Assembly: GCF_037975245.1 (NCBI RefSeq)
Contig: NC_092576.1
Coordinates: forward strand, 34,636,611 to 34,700,610
DNA length: 64,000 bases
Direction of reading: 5' to 3'
From: Apostichopus japonicus
Taxonomy: Eukaryota > Echinodermata > Holothuroidea > Aspidochirotida > Stichopodidae
Of this stretch, positions 1 to 31,890 are shown piece after piece. The stretch's first letter is position 1. The number at the start of each line of letters is the position of its first letter. The notes under the pieces were generated by a model. The model saw only the letters and a program-made list of their open reading frames with translations, made no database searches and had not been told where the DNA came from. The translations under genes were made by a program, and so were the position numbers.

Positions 1-669
1 TGGATTTGAATAGCATTTGTTTTATTAGTTGTGAAGGAAAGAAACGTTCATTGTTATTCTACGAAACTGGTACTAACTTTTTATTGACTGTTGCTCTTTT
101 TTTTTGGATAACACAAAGCCGTCAATCAGTATAAACTGAAGTGTGCTATAAAACCGTAACACATGATAGACCTGTCAGCAGATGCTACTGTGGAAAAAAA
201 TACTAACATACTAATTCATTACCCAAAGACTATTTTACGAATGGCTGGTGAGGAGTCAAAGCAAATGTCCCTAAATGTCTGACTAGTGAGTGTACCTTGG
301 TTAGATGGGTCAAATGACAGCTTTTCAGCGTTTTAAAGTAAACTGTCATCCGCTTGTTGTAAATATGTGAACGAAATGTTGACGAAACCTTTAGAGATGT
401 CTGGTTAGTCCAGTCAATCATTATGCATAGGAATGTGTGTTTGATCTTTTCCGTTTAAAAATAGGTCCTTCTCAGCAGCAACTGACACGTGTTAATAAGT
501 TATTACACACATCATTTTCAAGTTTAATTAGTGCATACCTTTAACAGTATAAAACTAATAAAGGCATGAAAAACGGGTGAAAAGGCAATAATTTTGTAGT
601 TGTTGTTGAAGGAAACAGAGAACTAATATATTGTTAAGATATAAATCAGACAAGGAAACAGTTACTTAC

Positions 670-741
670 AACAAATTTAGAGAAGTGGTCAATCTAAAGG
701 TGTCCTTTGGAATCAAACTGAGGTTGTTTCTTGAGAAGTTA
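670..741 (-). CDS. Gene A exon 3: first LRR
   Basis: 72 nt between CAG and GTAAGT, phase 2 to phase 2. The core is NFSRNNLSLIPKDTF, followed by a hydrophobic LNLL end. No further LRR exon was recognised between here and base 1. Confidence 0.75.
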
Positions 742-2098
742 CTGTTGAGTCATTAGAAAATATGTAAATGAATACGGACACCTCCAGCCTTTTACTTTTG
801 TGAAAGATTTAGGTTATGGTATGTATATTCAGCTGATAAGAGATGAACAGTGTAATAAGAAATGCATCATCATATATGCTACAAAGATGTATTGATGTTT
901 AAAGACTACAAACAAGTGATTCTTAATAAATAAAAACCACATATACTTTTAGAATATTATTCCGACAAAATTAATACACACACACACATATACAACAGGG
1001 GTGCATTTTGTACAATCATAGCACTGGGTGATACGCCCTCATCGGTAGTTATAAGAAGCCAGTTTATACGCTTTCACACACACCGGTAAAGTCACTGTAG
1101 TCGAGTGATCGGGACTTCGGTCTGTGACACAGACAGGGATCGAATTCTACCTTAGCCTGATAAGTTCCTTTTTTTTACCGTTTATTCAAATAAATTGTTG
1201 TTTGTCAACCATTCCATAAACTGGTCTGTGTGGGGTTATTACATTATGTATAACGTACCATGTATGCAGTTACTATCCATGTTTCTTTTAATTTCTGGAG
1301 AGTTTGAATGAGTTGAATAATAATTAACCATTAAAGATGTAAAATTACTTTCGCTGAAGAAACCATTAGAGAGGTAGACGTACTTACGCAAATGTAACAT
1401 TTGATGGAATAACCAGTGACAAGTTATGCAGTTTTCTTCTAGAACAATCAACACTGTAACCTTTCCTCGTTTCGTTACATCTACAGATTCCTTTGGAACC
1501 GCAAGCATATGGTAGTTCTAAAGATTGACAAATCAAAATATCATGCACTCCGTAAAGGTAATTATGTTTTGCAATTTTATCGAGATTTGGTATTTATTGA
1601 AACGTGATATATATTTACTTTATTTTTAAGGGAAAGGTATGCTGAAAAAAAACATATATTCGAGTCATGTGATATTAAAATAAATGTTTATTTTTCGGCA
1701 ACTTTGCACTCCCTCAGAACGACCATTAAATATCCCTAGCTTCCAAGATATCACAGGAACTGTACTCATGTGTATTTTGCCGATTACCAGCACCCATTTT
1801 GAAGTAATTAACTTTCAATCAGGTTTCTTAAAATCACATTATATATTAACTTAAAAACAACAATTTTAATAATTGTTGCCATGTTGTGTATAACATATCA
1901 AAAGCATATGTTTATTATTCACTGAAAATATAATTGAGTCAGCAAGACAAATGAATGGTCACGTGTAAACTTTAGAAATACAAGAAAACCTTTACCATTG
2001 GTTTCAGACGATATATCGTAGCCTTCTTCTGCGTCGTTAGTCACGGCACTATTTTCCGTCACCAATATCAGAAATAACAGACTCAAGGCAATCTTCAT
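670..2098 (-). CDS. LRR receptor gene A, 5' part (signal peptide, N-cap, first LRR)
   Basis: Three exons join in frame on the minus strand. Exon 1 (2098-1996, 103 nt) starts MKIALSLLFLILV, a typical signal peptide, followed by an acidic stretch, and ends after one codon base. Exon 2 (1517-1388, 130 nt) completes that codon and encodes a cysteine-rich N-cap (YACGSKGICRCNETRKG, then VDCS and IPSNVTF) like an LRRNT module. It ends after two codon bases. Exon 3 (741-670, exactly 72 nt) is an LRR with core NNLSLIPKDTF. Donors are GTAAAG, GTAAGT and GTAAGT; acceptors are TTTAG and CAG. The phase pattern continues that of gene B, so this is a paralogue whose remaining LRR and membrane exons lie beyond the left edge. 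The product is inferred to be a secreted or cell-surface LRR protein. Ligand and pathway are unknown. Confidence 0.8.
1090..1152 (+). repeat. tRNA-like SINE head (degenerate)
   Basis: TAGTCGAGTGATCGG resembles a polymerase III A box, and GGGATCGAATTC about 35 bases later resembles a B box. No folding tRNA can be drawn, so this is a SINE relic if anything. Confidence 0.35.
1388..1517 (-). CDS. Gene A exon 2: cysteine-rich LRR N-cap
   Basis: The spacing C-x5-C-x-C-x10-C followed by a hydrophobic stretch ending IPSNVTF matches the LRRNT pattern. The acceptor is TTTAG and the donor GTAAGT. It enters in phase 1 and leaves in phase 2, which is the phase used by all LRR exons here. Confidence 0.75.
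1996..2098 (-). CDS. Gene A exon 1: signal peptide
   Basis: 34 codons plus one base. The ATG at 2098-2096 is followed by a short basic and then hydrophobic stretch. The donor is G|GTAAAG. This ATG was chosen because the frame joins cleanly to the cysteine-rich exon at 1517 through a GAA codon split by the intron. Confidence 0.75.
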
Positions 2099-2376
2099 TT
2101 TAGAGATTCTATTAAAATGATAACATAAAAAAGACTAAGACCCTCACCACGACGTGTCATATATGGCATATAAATAACAAATGACCCATAATTGAAAATT
2201 AGTACTGTTTTAGAAAATGTATTGGAACTTTCGGGTAATGCTTGTGTATTGGCTATCAATATGGGTAGACTGCGTACTGTTTGTCACAACTCATCAATTT
2301 AAAGGTGGGGTAGTCTGTCAGGATTCTCCTGTTACTCATACCATATTCAAAGTTGCCTGATGATCGCTCTGTTTTA

Positions 2377-2431
<55 letters not shown>

Positions 2432-2888
2432 AAATATGTGATAAATATATCTATACGTCCAATACGTCCAGAGGTTCGAATTTGTCACCTGTATTGAACA
2501 ATACTATAGTTCTGTTTTTAGTGACGTAATTTGCCTTACTCTATATATCAAACATGGTGCTATCCCACTCGAAATCATTATCATTCCTAGCGCAGGACCT
2601 CGAAAGCGATACATTGAACCGAATCTGTTAAATGACTTGGAAATAAATGACAAATGAAAAGGAATATTTATCTATAACTGAAATTGTAATAAGTTGAAAA
2701 CTCCAAAACAGTGAACAAACTTCCAGTCTCTACCGGGATTTGAGCCCAGGCCCCCGCTGTATGTACGGACACCCCCAACTTTCATATTCGGACAACCCTA
2801 ACTGGGCATTGCGTCTTTGTCATGATAGTATTTATTCCAACGTATTTTGACGGCTACAGAAAGTGATTTCAAAGCAAGCCGGAATACA

Positions 2889-3037
<149 letters not shown>

Positions 3038-3674
3038 AATGTTACCTAATATTGTCAATGAACCAAAATCTCAAACTTATTTGAATCAGGAACATGTGTA
3101 AGCAACAGATATGGAAGTCAAAAACAAAATTGGAAGATAAAGCACATGATATAAACCTGCACCTTTTTTCATACGGTTAACTCACTTTAACGTGACAGGC
3201 AATGAATGAAAATGAAAACAGGCTAAATTGTAAATAAAAAAAATAAACAATGAAGCATTATTAATGTGAAAGGGGAAGTATGATGTTACTGTTTCATATC
3301 TTCTTTTACAGCAACTTCCTTGAAAATTCAACAATTTATAAGCTGTCAGTACGTTTTACATTGAATATAGACACGAGTCAACATGGTTTGCGAGAGAAAC
3401 AGCGTGTCTATAATAAAATATTAATTTTTTAATGGCACTTGAATTCCATATTTTATATCCTAACTTATCAGCATATATCGACTAATGTTTGACTTTCAAA
3501 GACGATTTTTGAAGTATGTATTTTACTTCCCCTTGCAAGCAGGAACTTGCAAAGAAGCCTCATTGGCTTATCAAAGCCGCAAGCTGACCAAAGTCATTAT
3601 CTTAGAATCATTTTTAACGTCTATGGATATGAATTTCTAATTGTCAACAACTCTGTAACTGGACGGCATACATT

Positions 3675-3750
3675 AATCTTGGAGTGACTCGAACTGGGGA
3701 CCTTATGATTAGAAGGCACCGGCGTTAACCAATGGGCTAACACTACTTGT
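3675..3750 (-). repeat. tRNA-derived SINE head
   Basis: Read on the minus strand, TAGCCCATTGGTTAA matches the tRNA A-box consensus, and AGTTCGAGTCAC about 30 bases later matches the B box. Flanking sequence does not form an acceptor stem, so this is a SINE promoter rather than a tRNA gene. Confidence 0.55.
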
Positions 3751-4062
3751 CTTTGCAGAGTTGTAGTAAAACTATTACAGTTGTAAAGTTGTTTAAAAAA
3801 CTGTTATTTAATATTCATATGATGTCACGTGCATACAAAACAAAACAATAACAGAGAACTATGTCCCAGCATTACTTCCAACTAAAATGTGAATGTCCAA
3901 TGAAAAGAACATATTCAATTGCTGATCTATTGTTATTCAAACTGAACTGTTACTGTTAAAAGTCAAATTTTTATATTGAAAATATGATTAATAACCGACA
4001 CTCATCACCAATATTCTCTTTGCCAGATTGCTCAATTAAAAATCAGAGTATAAAACTTACCT

Positions 4063-4660
4063 AACAATTTGTTTTCCTTTAGTCTACTAAACATGATCAA
4101 AGAAAACGCACAATTTTAATTGTTCATGCACAAACAGTGAAATAAGTAACAATCGCAGTTTACTATTATAACTGAAATGACCGTGACGAAACATGGTTGA
4201 AATTGAGCAAGCGCTTGATGATATGGATTGTTGACAATTTTAATTACTATCGCCTTTGAAATGCTGACGATTGTCTTCTTGTCAATGCATGTTTGTACCA
4301 AATCTTCCAACATTTTACTCGCTTAGTATTTTTTCTTTTGTTGTTATTTCTGCAACAAAACGTTTACTCCGATAATTGCATAACTTTAAGATTCATAGTA
4401 TTATAATTTATCATATTTATTGAACAAGAACGATTATAAGGAACCACTCACCTGGTGAATTTATGAGTGAGAACCATAAGTCATACAATAAATGCTCTCG
4501 CAGTTCCAACACATGCACTGATGAGTGGTATATTAACATATGTTTAGCGAAAGTAAAACACTTATTAAAACACCAATTCAAACTTACCTTTGAAGGAAGC
4601 ACTTAAGATGGGCAATTGTTACTTGAAGGCGGATATCGATGTAGTGATACAGATAGTGTA
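4063..4660 (-). other. Possible 5' leader exons of gene A
   Basis: Three good minus-strand donors occur in a row: AAAG|GTAAGT with exon end at 4588, CCAG|GTGAGT with exon end at 4451, and TTAG|GTAAGT with exon end at 4063. The segment ending at 4451 also reads as open sequence (VHVLELREHLLYDLWFSLI). They lie 2-2.5 kb upstream of the gene A start codon, so untranslated leader exons are the simplest reading. A distal coding tail of gene B is the alternative. There is no motif support for either. Confidence 0.25.
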
Positions 4661-7360
4661 GCTTGTTACCGCAACTCGTCAACGAAATTCAACATTTCTT
4701 TGACAAGGATACATATACTGATGTCTCCCCCTTGATTATTTCAACTTTTCTTCCCCTTCTTTTCTCGACTACCATATATCGACACGATGACAGCTACTGC
4801 ACACTGTTTTCTCCGAAAGTGAAAGATATTATGTCGACCACAAAAACACAATGGAAATGTACTTTCATCCGAAACACAATAAAGGTTAGGCAAAACAAGA
4901 ACGAAATGTTATGACGCTTAGATTGCTTTCTCCACAATTTACATACGTTTGAATAACCGGCTACGGGTATGGATGGAAGAACCCCCCCCCCCCCCACACT
5001 CCCACTAGATCCCGATCCTCCACTCTTGTGAATCACCGCTCCGACAAGTGAAATATGTGCTGAAATAAAAGCCGAAGCTGTTAAGTCTGTATAGGTTCGA
5101 CAGTGTGTTATACGAAAGACGTGTTACAGAACTTCACCATGACCTATTATGAACCCAAAGGACACGATTAACCCAAAGCTCACAACGATTCGCAATATCT
5201 ATTCTGGAGCAAACATTGTGTGAATCTATTCCGATATTCATTCAACTGTCTTGTGGACAACCTACACAACACTATAATCCAATTGATCAGGAAGGATTAG
5301 ATTCAGAAGGGTAATCAGTTGCCCCTAAGTATTGTTAGAAAGTAAAACTGTAAAACACAAAACTGTAAAAAAAACAGAACTGGTTATTGATGTTCTGATT
5401 TCAGTATTCATTTACTGCCTAACTCAAAAGTCTTTTGCCTCACTGATACAAATCTATTCGATGATTCCACAGTGTTTAAGAATGTGTTTGAGATTGAATT
5501 GAATTGAATTTGAATTTATATCCACAATCGGAAATTCGGCTTTCCACAGGTCGTAAACGAAAAAGACTAAAAGGAAATAAGAAAAGCAATAGTATAAGTA
5601 TCAATAGACTACGATATACATACAGTAATACAAACATATATACAGCAAGTCCTAAAATAAGAAACTTATCTTCTCACTTTTGAATTAAATATTTGGATAG
5701 AATTAGGCACACATGATAATCTATAGCGTGGTGGGCGTAAACGCAATCCAGAGCGGTTGTAAATCTAGTGTTCAAACAAAGGGTGTGTTGGGTCCTGCCT
5801 GATTTTTTATTGATTTTTTATTTATTGAAGACCCTCACATGATACAAGCAGATACAAGCACGATTCCTGATGTCCTCGGAAATACTTTTAAATAACTATG
5901 GTATTATATAACTAAAACTTGAGATGCAATACCGATTACTATTACGATAGCTATATAGGCGTAAACTAAACTGTTTACAGTGATCCAATGTTAGTAAATT
6001 AGTAATTTACCTGTGTGGATAACCACAATGCAAGCATACAGCTGGCTTATCATTACTAGCTGAATGAGCTTCAGACAGCTACTTTCAGAAACCAAAAGTA
6101 ACTTTCATATTTGGAAGAAAAAAAAATCATTGCCACATGGTCTTGTCCTACGAATTATGCTGTTTAGATCGAAACAGATTCAGATAGAGTGTTAAATATT
6201 TAGTCGTCATTTGCGACATGCGGACGAGTTATGTGTGACACCAGTGATGGAAAGGTGTAAGAAAAGACCTTTTGCGGACAAAGGGAACCAGTACTGTAGA
6301 TGTTTTTTGGGGAAGCCTCGGACGTCGTTAACTTTCTGGTAGATAACTCTCTCCAGACCTACAGTTATAATTGAAAAGTTAAAATCAAAGACTAATGCTA
6401 ATCACTGGAATTTTGCATGAGTCTTTCTACCAATGACTTAAGAGAGATATAAGTGAATCTAGTAATCACGAAATAACTTTGAAAACTTTTTTCTTTCTTC
6501 TACTGACTCGAGTAAGTGGATTGTTTTATGTAAGTATTAATGTCTGGAAAGTGTCATTTCCGGTATCTGCAAAGAACATAATAAACATTTAACTTGTTTG
6601 TATTATTTTATCGTGAGATTGTCATAGTTGTCCAAGGAAAATAATGTGAAAAGGCAGCCCCTCACCCTCCCCCGGTTCACACAAACACATGTTTTTGTGT
6701 TATACTTCCATATTGGTATGTGCATGCATGCATTTCTCAATAAATGTTAATGTTGAAAAGTATGTAGCAGTTTATGCAGGACAAAATATCCCACCTTATG
6801 AAGTAATAGTACACAAAGTTCGATGCATGTATACATTCAGTCACAGTCATCAAATGAGTGATATGTTACCACGAGCAATGTCTTCAGTGTGTCGTTTTTC
6901 CTACAAACCTTTGTCCGAACATGGTAAGTGCATGTCATTTGGCCTTAAAATCACAGTAAAAGACATTGAAGACTCGCCCCAAACCGCGCGGCCATCTGAA
7001 AAAGTTATCTTACTGTTGCTTGCAAATGACGTTTTGTTCGCGTCGCTACAAAATGCAGCCAGTAATGAAACGTGATAACGTGTAATCTTTAGCTGGATCT
7101 GAGATGTTCATCGATGACTTAATTTTACACTAGTGTCTAATTACCGACGTTAGCAAGCTATGTGCTTATTTTGTGGGATCGATGGTGGTGTCTACCACTT
7201 CTGTTACACCTCATTCGACGTTTCTTTTTGCGCGATTCTTCACACCCTTTAAGTAAATTTGAATAGCCTATAGATAGAGTTACCGTCCAGAACATATTGG
7301 CTAGACTGAGAAGGCTTTGGCCTATCTCAAAACTCAGATTACTAAGGGGATTAGTAGACA
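4660..7360. other. Region without recognised gene
   Basis: Open frames here (for example 128 codons at 6689-7075, plus strand) lack domains and recognisable family motifs and are not flanked by a convincing splice pattern. A C-homopolymer lies at 4982-4995. Nothing else stands out. Confidence 0.5.
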
Positions 7361-7365
7361 AGGGA

Positions 7366-7515
7366 TGGAGAGAAGAAAAAAGGAAACCAACAGGGGAAGA
7401 GGGGAGGTAGGAGATAAACAGTGGAGGGACAACGAGAGGATTAAGGAAAGGGGGTAGGGAATCAACTGGAGAAGGACAAAGACAGAAAGGTGTGGAGAAA
7501 AAAAGGGTAGAAGAG
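7366..7515. repeat. Purine-rich tract
   Basis: About 150 bases of the plus strand are overwhelmingly A and G in irregular GGGA/GAAA blocks, with only scattered pyrimidines. Confidence 0.7.
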
Positions 7516-7519
7516 AGCT

Positions 7520-8570
7520 ATGAGAAATGATTTACTCAAATTTCAAGTCGGTAGCATTAGGAAATCATAGGAATCCAGCTTTTGCTATGATATCGTGTAT
7601 ACCATTTGTTTTCTGAAGTTTCTGAAGTCCTAATTTCACCTGCCGATTACTCATTTTTTCATTACTGGCAATGACATGCAAGTTCAAAGACTTTAGCAAG
7701 TCTATTATTATATTATCAAGCCAAATATTTAATCAATCGTTTCACATGTTTCTTGGGGGGGGGGGGGGGGCTTGGTTATACTTTCAAACGTCATTTTCTC
7801 TTAAATGACCTATTTTTCTTTATGTCAGTATTAGGTTTTCTGACTTTCATAAAGTAACAACCGATTGAGCAGTTAATAAGCTCTGGTCTCTTTTCAAAAA
7901 ATCTCCCCTCTGAAAGGTTTGTCCATTGTGTATGTGGGACACGGAATTTTATTCCTGTGGCTTTTATTAGGAATTTTTAAACGGTATCAACATTTCTAAT
8001 TTTTATTCAATTAAGCCATTTAGTGTCCTTCGGAGGAAGAACGTGTAGAAGACAATATTATACATGCATTTATAAGAAGGTTAACACAAAGATAAGTAGA
8101 ATCATTGAAAGGAAATTGTTTCTTGACTGGGTGTATTTATCGGGTATCAAGTGGTAAACGATCGTACTATATTGATCTAGTTCATAGTGAATAGTTAAGA
8201 AGATGACTTTGCATTAATTATAACAACATAATGAGAGTTTAAAAAGAAGTGACGATTTAATTAGCAAAGCTTTGCTATACCTTTTATTCAGATTAACTCA
8301 CAGCAAGTACGGTAAAAAGCATGCTCCAAAAGACAGAATTGAATCGTAAGCAAACGCTCTGCAGGTCAATAATAGTGAAATTCGACAATGTTTGACTATT
8401 GTATATACAAATATTTTTATGATAACAGCATTATCCCAATGATACAACGAATAATAAACGTGGATACAATTTAGTTAATGTTTAAGCATTCGAAATGAGA
8501 TTTGATGTTGCCTAAGCAGAAGACTAACCATTTCGGTAAAGATAGGGGATTCTTCCTTGATATATAAATA
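7520..8570. other. AT-rich region, nothing recognised
   Basis: Contains a G-homopolymer of about 15 bases near 7756. No exon, tRNA-like or structured repeat was recognised. Confidence 0.5.
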
Positions 8571-8574
8571 TGGT

Positions 8575-9005
8575 GCGGTGATGTATTAAAGGAACCACAC
8601 GCTCTCATGTTTCAGATCCAACAGTGAACAGTGATATAATTAGTAAAGCACACGTCCTCATATCTCAGATCCAACAGGCTCCTGCGATGTATTAGATGAA
8701 ACACGCTCTCATGCTGCATACTCAACAGGTACCAGTGTTATACTAAATGAAACACACGCTCTCATGTTTCAGATCCAACAGGCTCCAGTGATGTATTAAA
8801 TGAAACACACGCACTTGTGTTTCAGATCCAACAGGGTACATTGATATATTATATGAAACACAAGCTCTCAAGTTTCAGATCCAACAGGCTCCAGTGATGT
8901 ATTAAATGAAACGCACACTCTCGTGTTTCAGATCCAACAGGGTACATTTATATATTATATGAAACACAAGCTCTAATGTTGAAGATCCAACAGGGTCCGT
9001 TGGCG
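8575..9005. repeat. Minisatellite, ~58-bp unit, about 7-8 copies
   Basis: Diverged direct copies share TCAGATCCAACAGG, then a GATGTATTA-like block, then ATGAAACACACGCTCTC. Spacing between successive GATGTATT/GATATATT blocks is close to 58 bases. Copies differ by substitutions and small indels, so the array is not freshly amplified. Confidence 0.85.
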
Positions 9006-9146
9006 AAGAAATGCAGTAAAGGAAAGGGTCTACGTCACATGAGAATTTGATTCTTACCAGGAAATAATTAAATTTATCCGGATGTCGTCATGTATATTTA
9101 ATAGCGAAAATGACCATTTAACGGATTTATAATTTCCGTGAAGACG

Positions 9147-9353
9147 TTATAAAACATGAAAAAGAGTTCTCCTTACGACAAGATTTGGGATAACAGTTTC
9201 TGAATTACACGACTTAATAAGCGGTGATCTGTCACCAGGAATGATATAGAAAGATCCGAGTGAAATTGTCTTCCTCGCCTTGGTTAACTGCAGATTTTCA
9301 TTTTTAGACGTCTTCTTACCATATTTCACATATACCTTTGTAAATTTTTCCAT
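9147..9353 (-). CDS. Possible C-terminal tail exon of gene B (tentative)
   Basis: A 68-codon open frame is rich in Lys, Arg, Ser and Thr (LTKARKTISLGSFYIIPGD) and ends in a stop, as a cytoplasmic tail might. It lies 1.4 kb downstream of the last confident membrane exon of gene B on the same strand. However, no acceptor gives this frame directly from that exon, which ends in phase 1, so an intermediate exon would be needed. It may equally be chance open sequence. Confidence 0.2.
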   Translation of the reverse strand: MEKFTKVYVKYGKKTSKNENLQLTKARKTISLGSFYIIPGDRSPLIKSCNSETVIPNLVVRRTLFHVL

Positions 9354-9359
9354 ATAGAT

Positions 9360-10715
9360 ATATAGTGTTATATAGAGTGAATTTCATACAGGTTAGTGGG
9401 TAAACATTATATTACCGGAAATGTTTTGGCTCCATAGGCTATATACAGGCTAGTGTTATCATGTAGAGATTGGTCTTAATGTGTAAGTTCTATCATGTGT
9501 GCTAAATGAAACAACTATAATTATACACAGTCTTACAAAGTAAAATGTATGTACAGATGCTTTCCGTAAAGCCAGCCCAATAAAGATATATACAGTTATT
9601 TTCAAAGTTCTATTTCTGACGTATGTTCTTTACAACTGACTATATAGAAAGTGTTTGAGTACATCATATTTTACTAACTATTTAACTATTTATTTGAAAA
9701 ATGGGCGTGTGTACGTATAGAATTGTTGCAAAAACTAACCATTTTCTAACAGTGCACTTGGAGGTATATGAAATGCAAAGACAGCCATTCAAAAGGCCTC
9801 TGCATCTCACGGAGAGTGACCATTTCTCTCCCATTGTGATATGATGGTTTGAATATTTCTACAAACTGTGGTCAATGCTAATATATACATCTTATTTATA
9901 ATACAGATATGCATGAGCCTTATTAGTAATCAGTTTAGAAACGTCGTTGTTAATCACTGTTAGAACGTTTAAAGCTTCGAGCGACGAATCGGATGATTAG
10001 AAGCAGTGCCTCAGCTGTAATTATAAAGAAATATGAATGTCCGATGTCATAACACGATATATTTGTTTTCAACAGAAGTTGTCTCAGAATGCACTAAAGA
10101 ATGATCTCCAGTCAAGTAACACAATTCTCAAATGCAAAAACTCTTTTCTAAACTTTGTATTCTTCAATGTTACACAACGTAATGGACAATTGTATTTGCA
10201 GCACGCAGATGTGTGTAAGCAGCACTAGCACGTGTTGTAACTTTAGTTTGAGAAAATTAATACCACGTGGCGACAAGATTTACACTTGACAAAAAGATTT
10301 AATAACAACTCGGCTATTATAGGAAAGCAGGAGCAACATTCATCTGTTTGTTTTTTTCTTTTAAGATTGGTCGGAGTGTCTTAATAAGATAACAATCAAA
10401 CACACTTGTCCATTGTATCATAAAAATGTTATGACGATATCGAAGGCAACATGCATTTCTTAATGCATGTGAATAAGCCTCAGACAAAGAAGAAATATAA
10501 CGATAATATCCATTATTACCAATGGAATATGTGTTTGATTCCTTCATTGCATGAACTTCTTAATTTCGAATAATTTGTCACGCATGACGGGATTTATCGT
10601 CAGAAATAGCTTACAATATCCCTTTAGGGTTACAGGGCAAATTACTTTCAGACCGAAAACATACTCAGAGCTCGTTTCAATGTGATTGGGTTATGTTGAA
10701 ATTTATTTAAACATT
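9360..10715. other. No recognised gene; probably 3' intron or flank of gene B
   Basis: The exon ending at 10722 has a donor, so gene B must continue leftwards. No acceptor plus open frame in phase 1 could be confidently chosen here. Confidence 0.4.
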
Positions 10716-10721
10716 ACTCAC

Positions 10722-30672
<19,951 letters not shown>

Positions 30673-31190
30673 CTTAGTAAAAAAAAAATTGGAAACAAAA
30701 TGTAAAAATGATATGTTACGATAAAAGAATTCCATATAACCTTCCAAAGAACATACCATATATGAAATCAACACTAATAAAGCAATAAGTATGGGTTCAA
30801 AACAGTTTTTATAGTAATAAAAACATGTATTGCATAGTCAATTCGCTCCTTATCTTGTTATGTTACCAAATATCCGTGTCAGGTGCTCTTGGTAGCAGAG
30901 TTAAATATATCTTAAACTTTTATGATGTTATAGGCGTAGCAATATCGTAAATATTAGTCGTTAGCTATACCAAATCATTTTATCAAATGAAATAGAAAGA
31001 AGACAAGAAATATGGAAAGCATTTAGGCTAATGGAAACCTTCCTGAGATTTTCTCATAGTAATCAATTCTTCACTTTGAAACAATCTACAAGTTAATATC
31101 ACTAGATATGGTACAGCAGATATGATGGAATAACAAATAACGTTAACGAAACCGAAAGAAAAGAGAACATTCATGGAAAGAAAGAAGTTT

Positions 31191-31193
<3 letters not shown>

Positions 31194-31246
<53 letters not shown>
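31194..31246. repeat. (TA)n microsatellite
   Basis: TA run at the right border of the LRR-duplication domain. Confidence 0.9.
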
Positions 31247-31248
<2 letters not shown>

Positions 31249-31249
31249 T

Positions 31250-31890
31250 TACCTGGTTTATGTGGACGTTGGCATATGACAGGGTTACGGGGACTACTAG
31301 ATGTACACATGCTAGGCCCGTAAAAATTAAGTGGTTTCTGCTGTTATGGTGAGTGGAGCTATCTATACCTTCAGAATTGCAATTTTATTTATTGAGAGAA
31401 AAGTCGGTATACATGATAGTGTGGACATTATTATGTGGACAGTCCCCATAATCCCCCTGTATACTAACTTTATATACATTATACATAACAGGCAATGTAA
31501 ACACGATTGTATATGCAAGGTGCACAATATGCGTACATTTTAATACTAAAAGAAAATCCAGACCAAAAGTCTAAACAAGTGGCGAATCCGTGGAATTGCA
31601 TATCTAATCGCCACACACCAAATACAGACATAAACTACTGACAATACCCATGCAATCTACCCGATGTAAGGGAAATGTTAATGATATGGGTATAAGCCTT
31701 TTGACCCTTTATAATGTACTCACTTTTTGCCATAATAGTGTATATGTATGACACAAAAAAACCATTACCAAAGTTAAAATGAAGTATATTCGTTTTATCG
31801 AAATATGTGGTCAGCATGGTTATGGTCAGTGTGAATTAGATTAGCTGATGATTTCTGAATAAATTCAAGAGGAGCTTTGTTTTAGAGTCA
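31250..31890. other. Transition between LRR region and satellite
   Basis: No exon seen. A damaged version of the satellite palindrome (TTATGTGGACAGTCCCCATAA) lies near 31,432-31,452. Confidence 0.5.

Noticed and set aside
6689-7075. 128-codon plus-strand frame
   Set aside because: No recognised family, no Kozak-like context, and no supporting splice sites; kept only as a note in the region entry.
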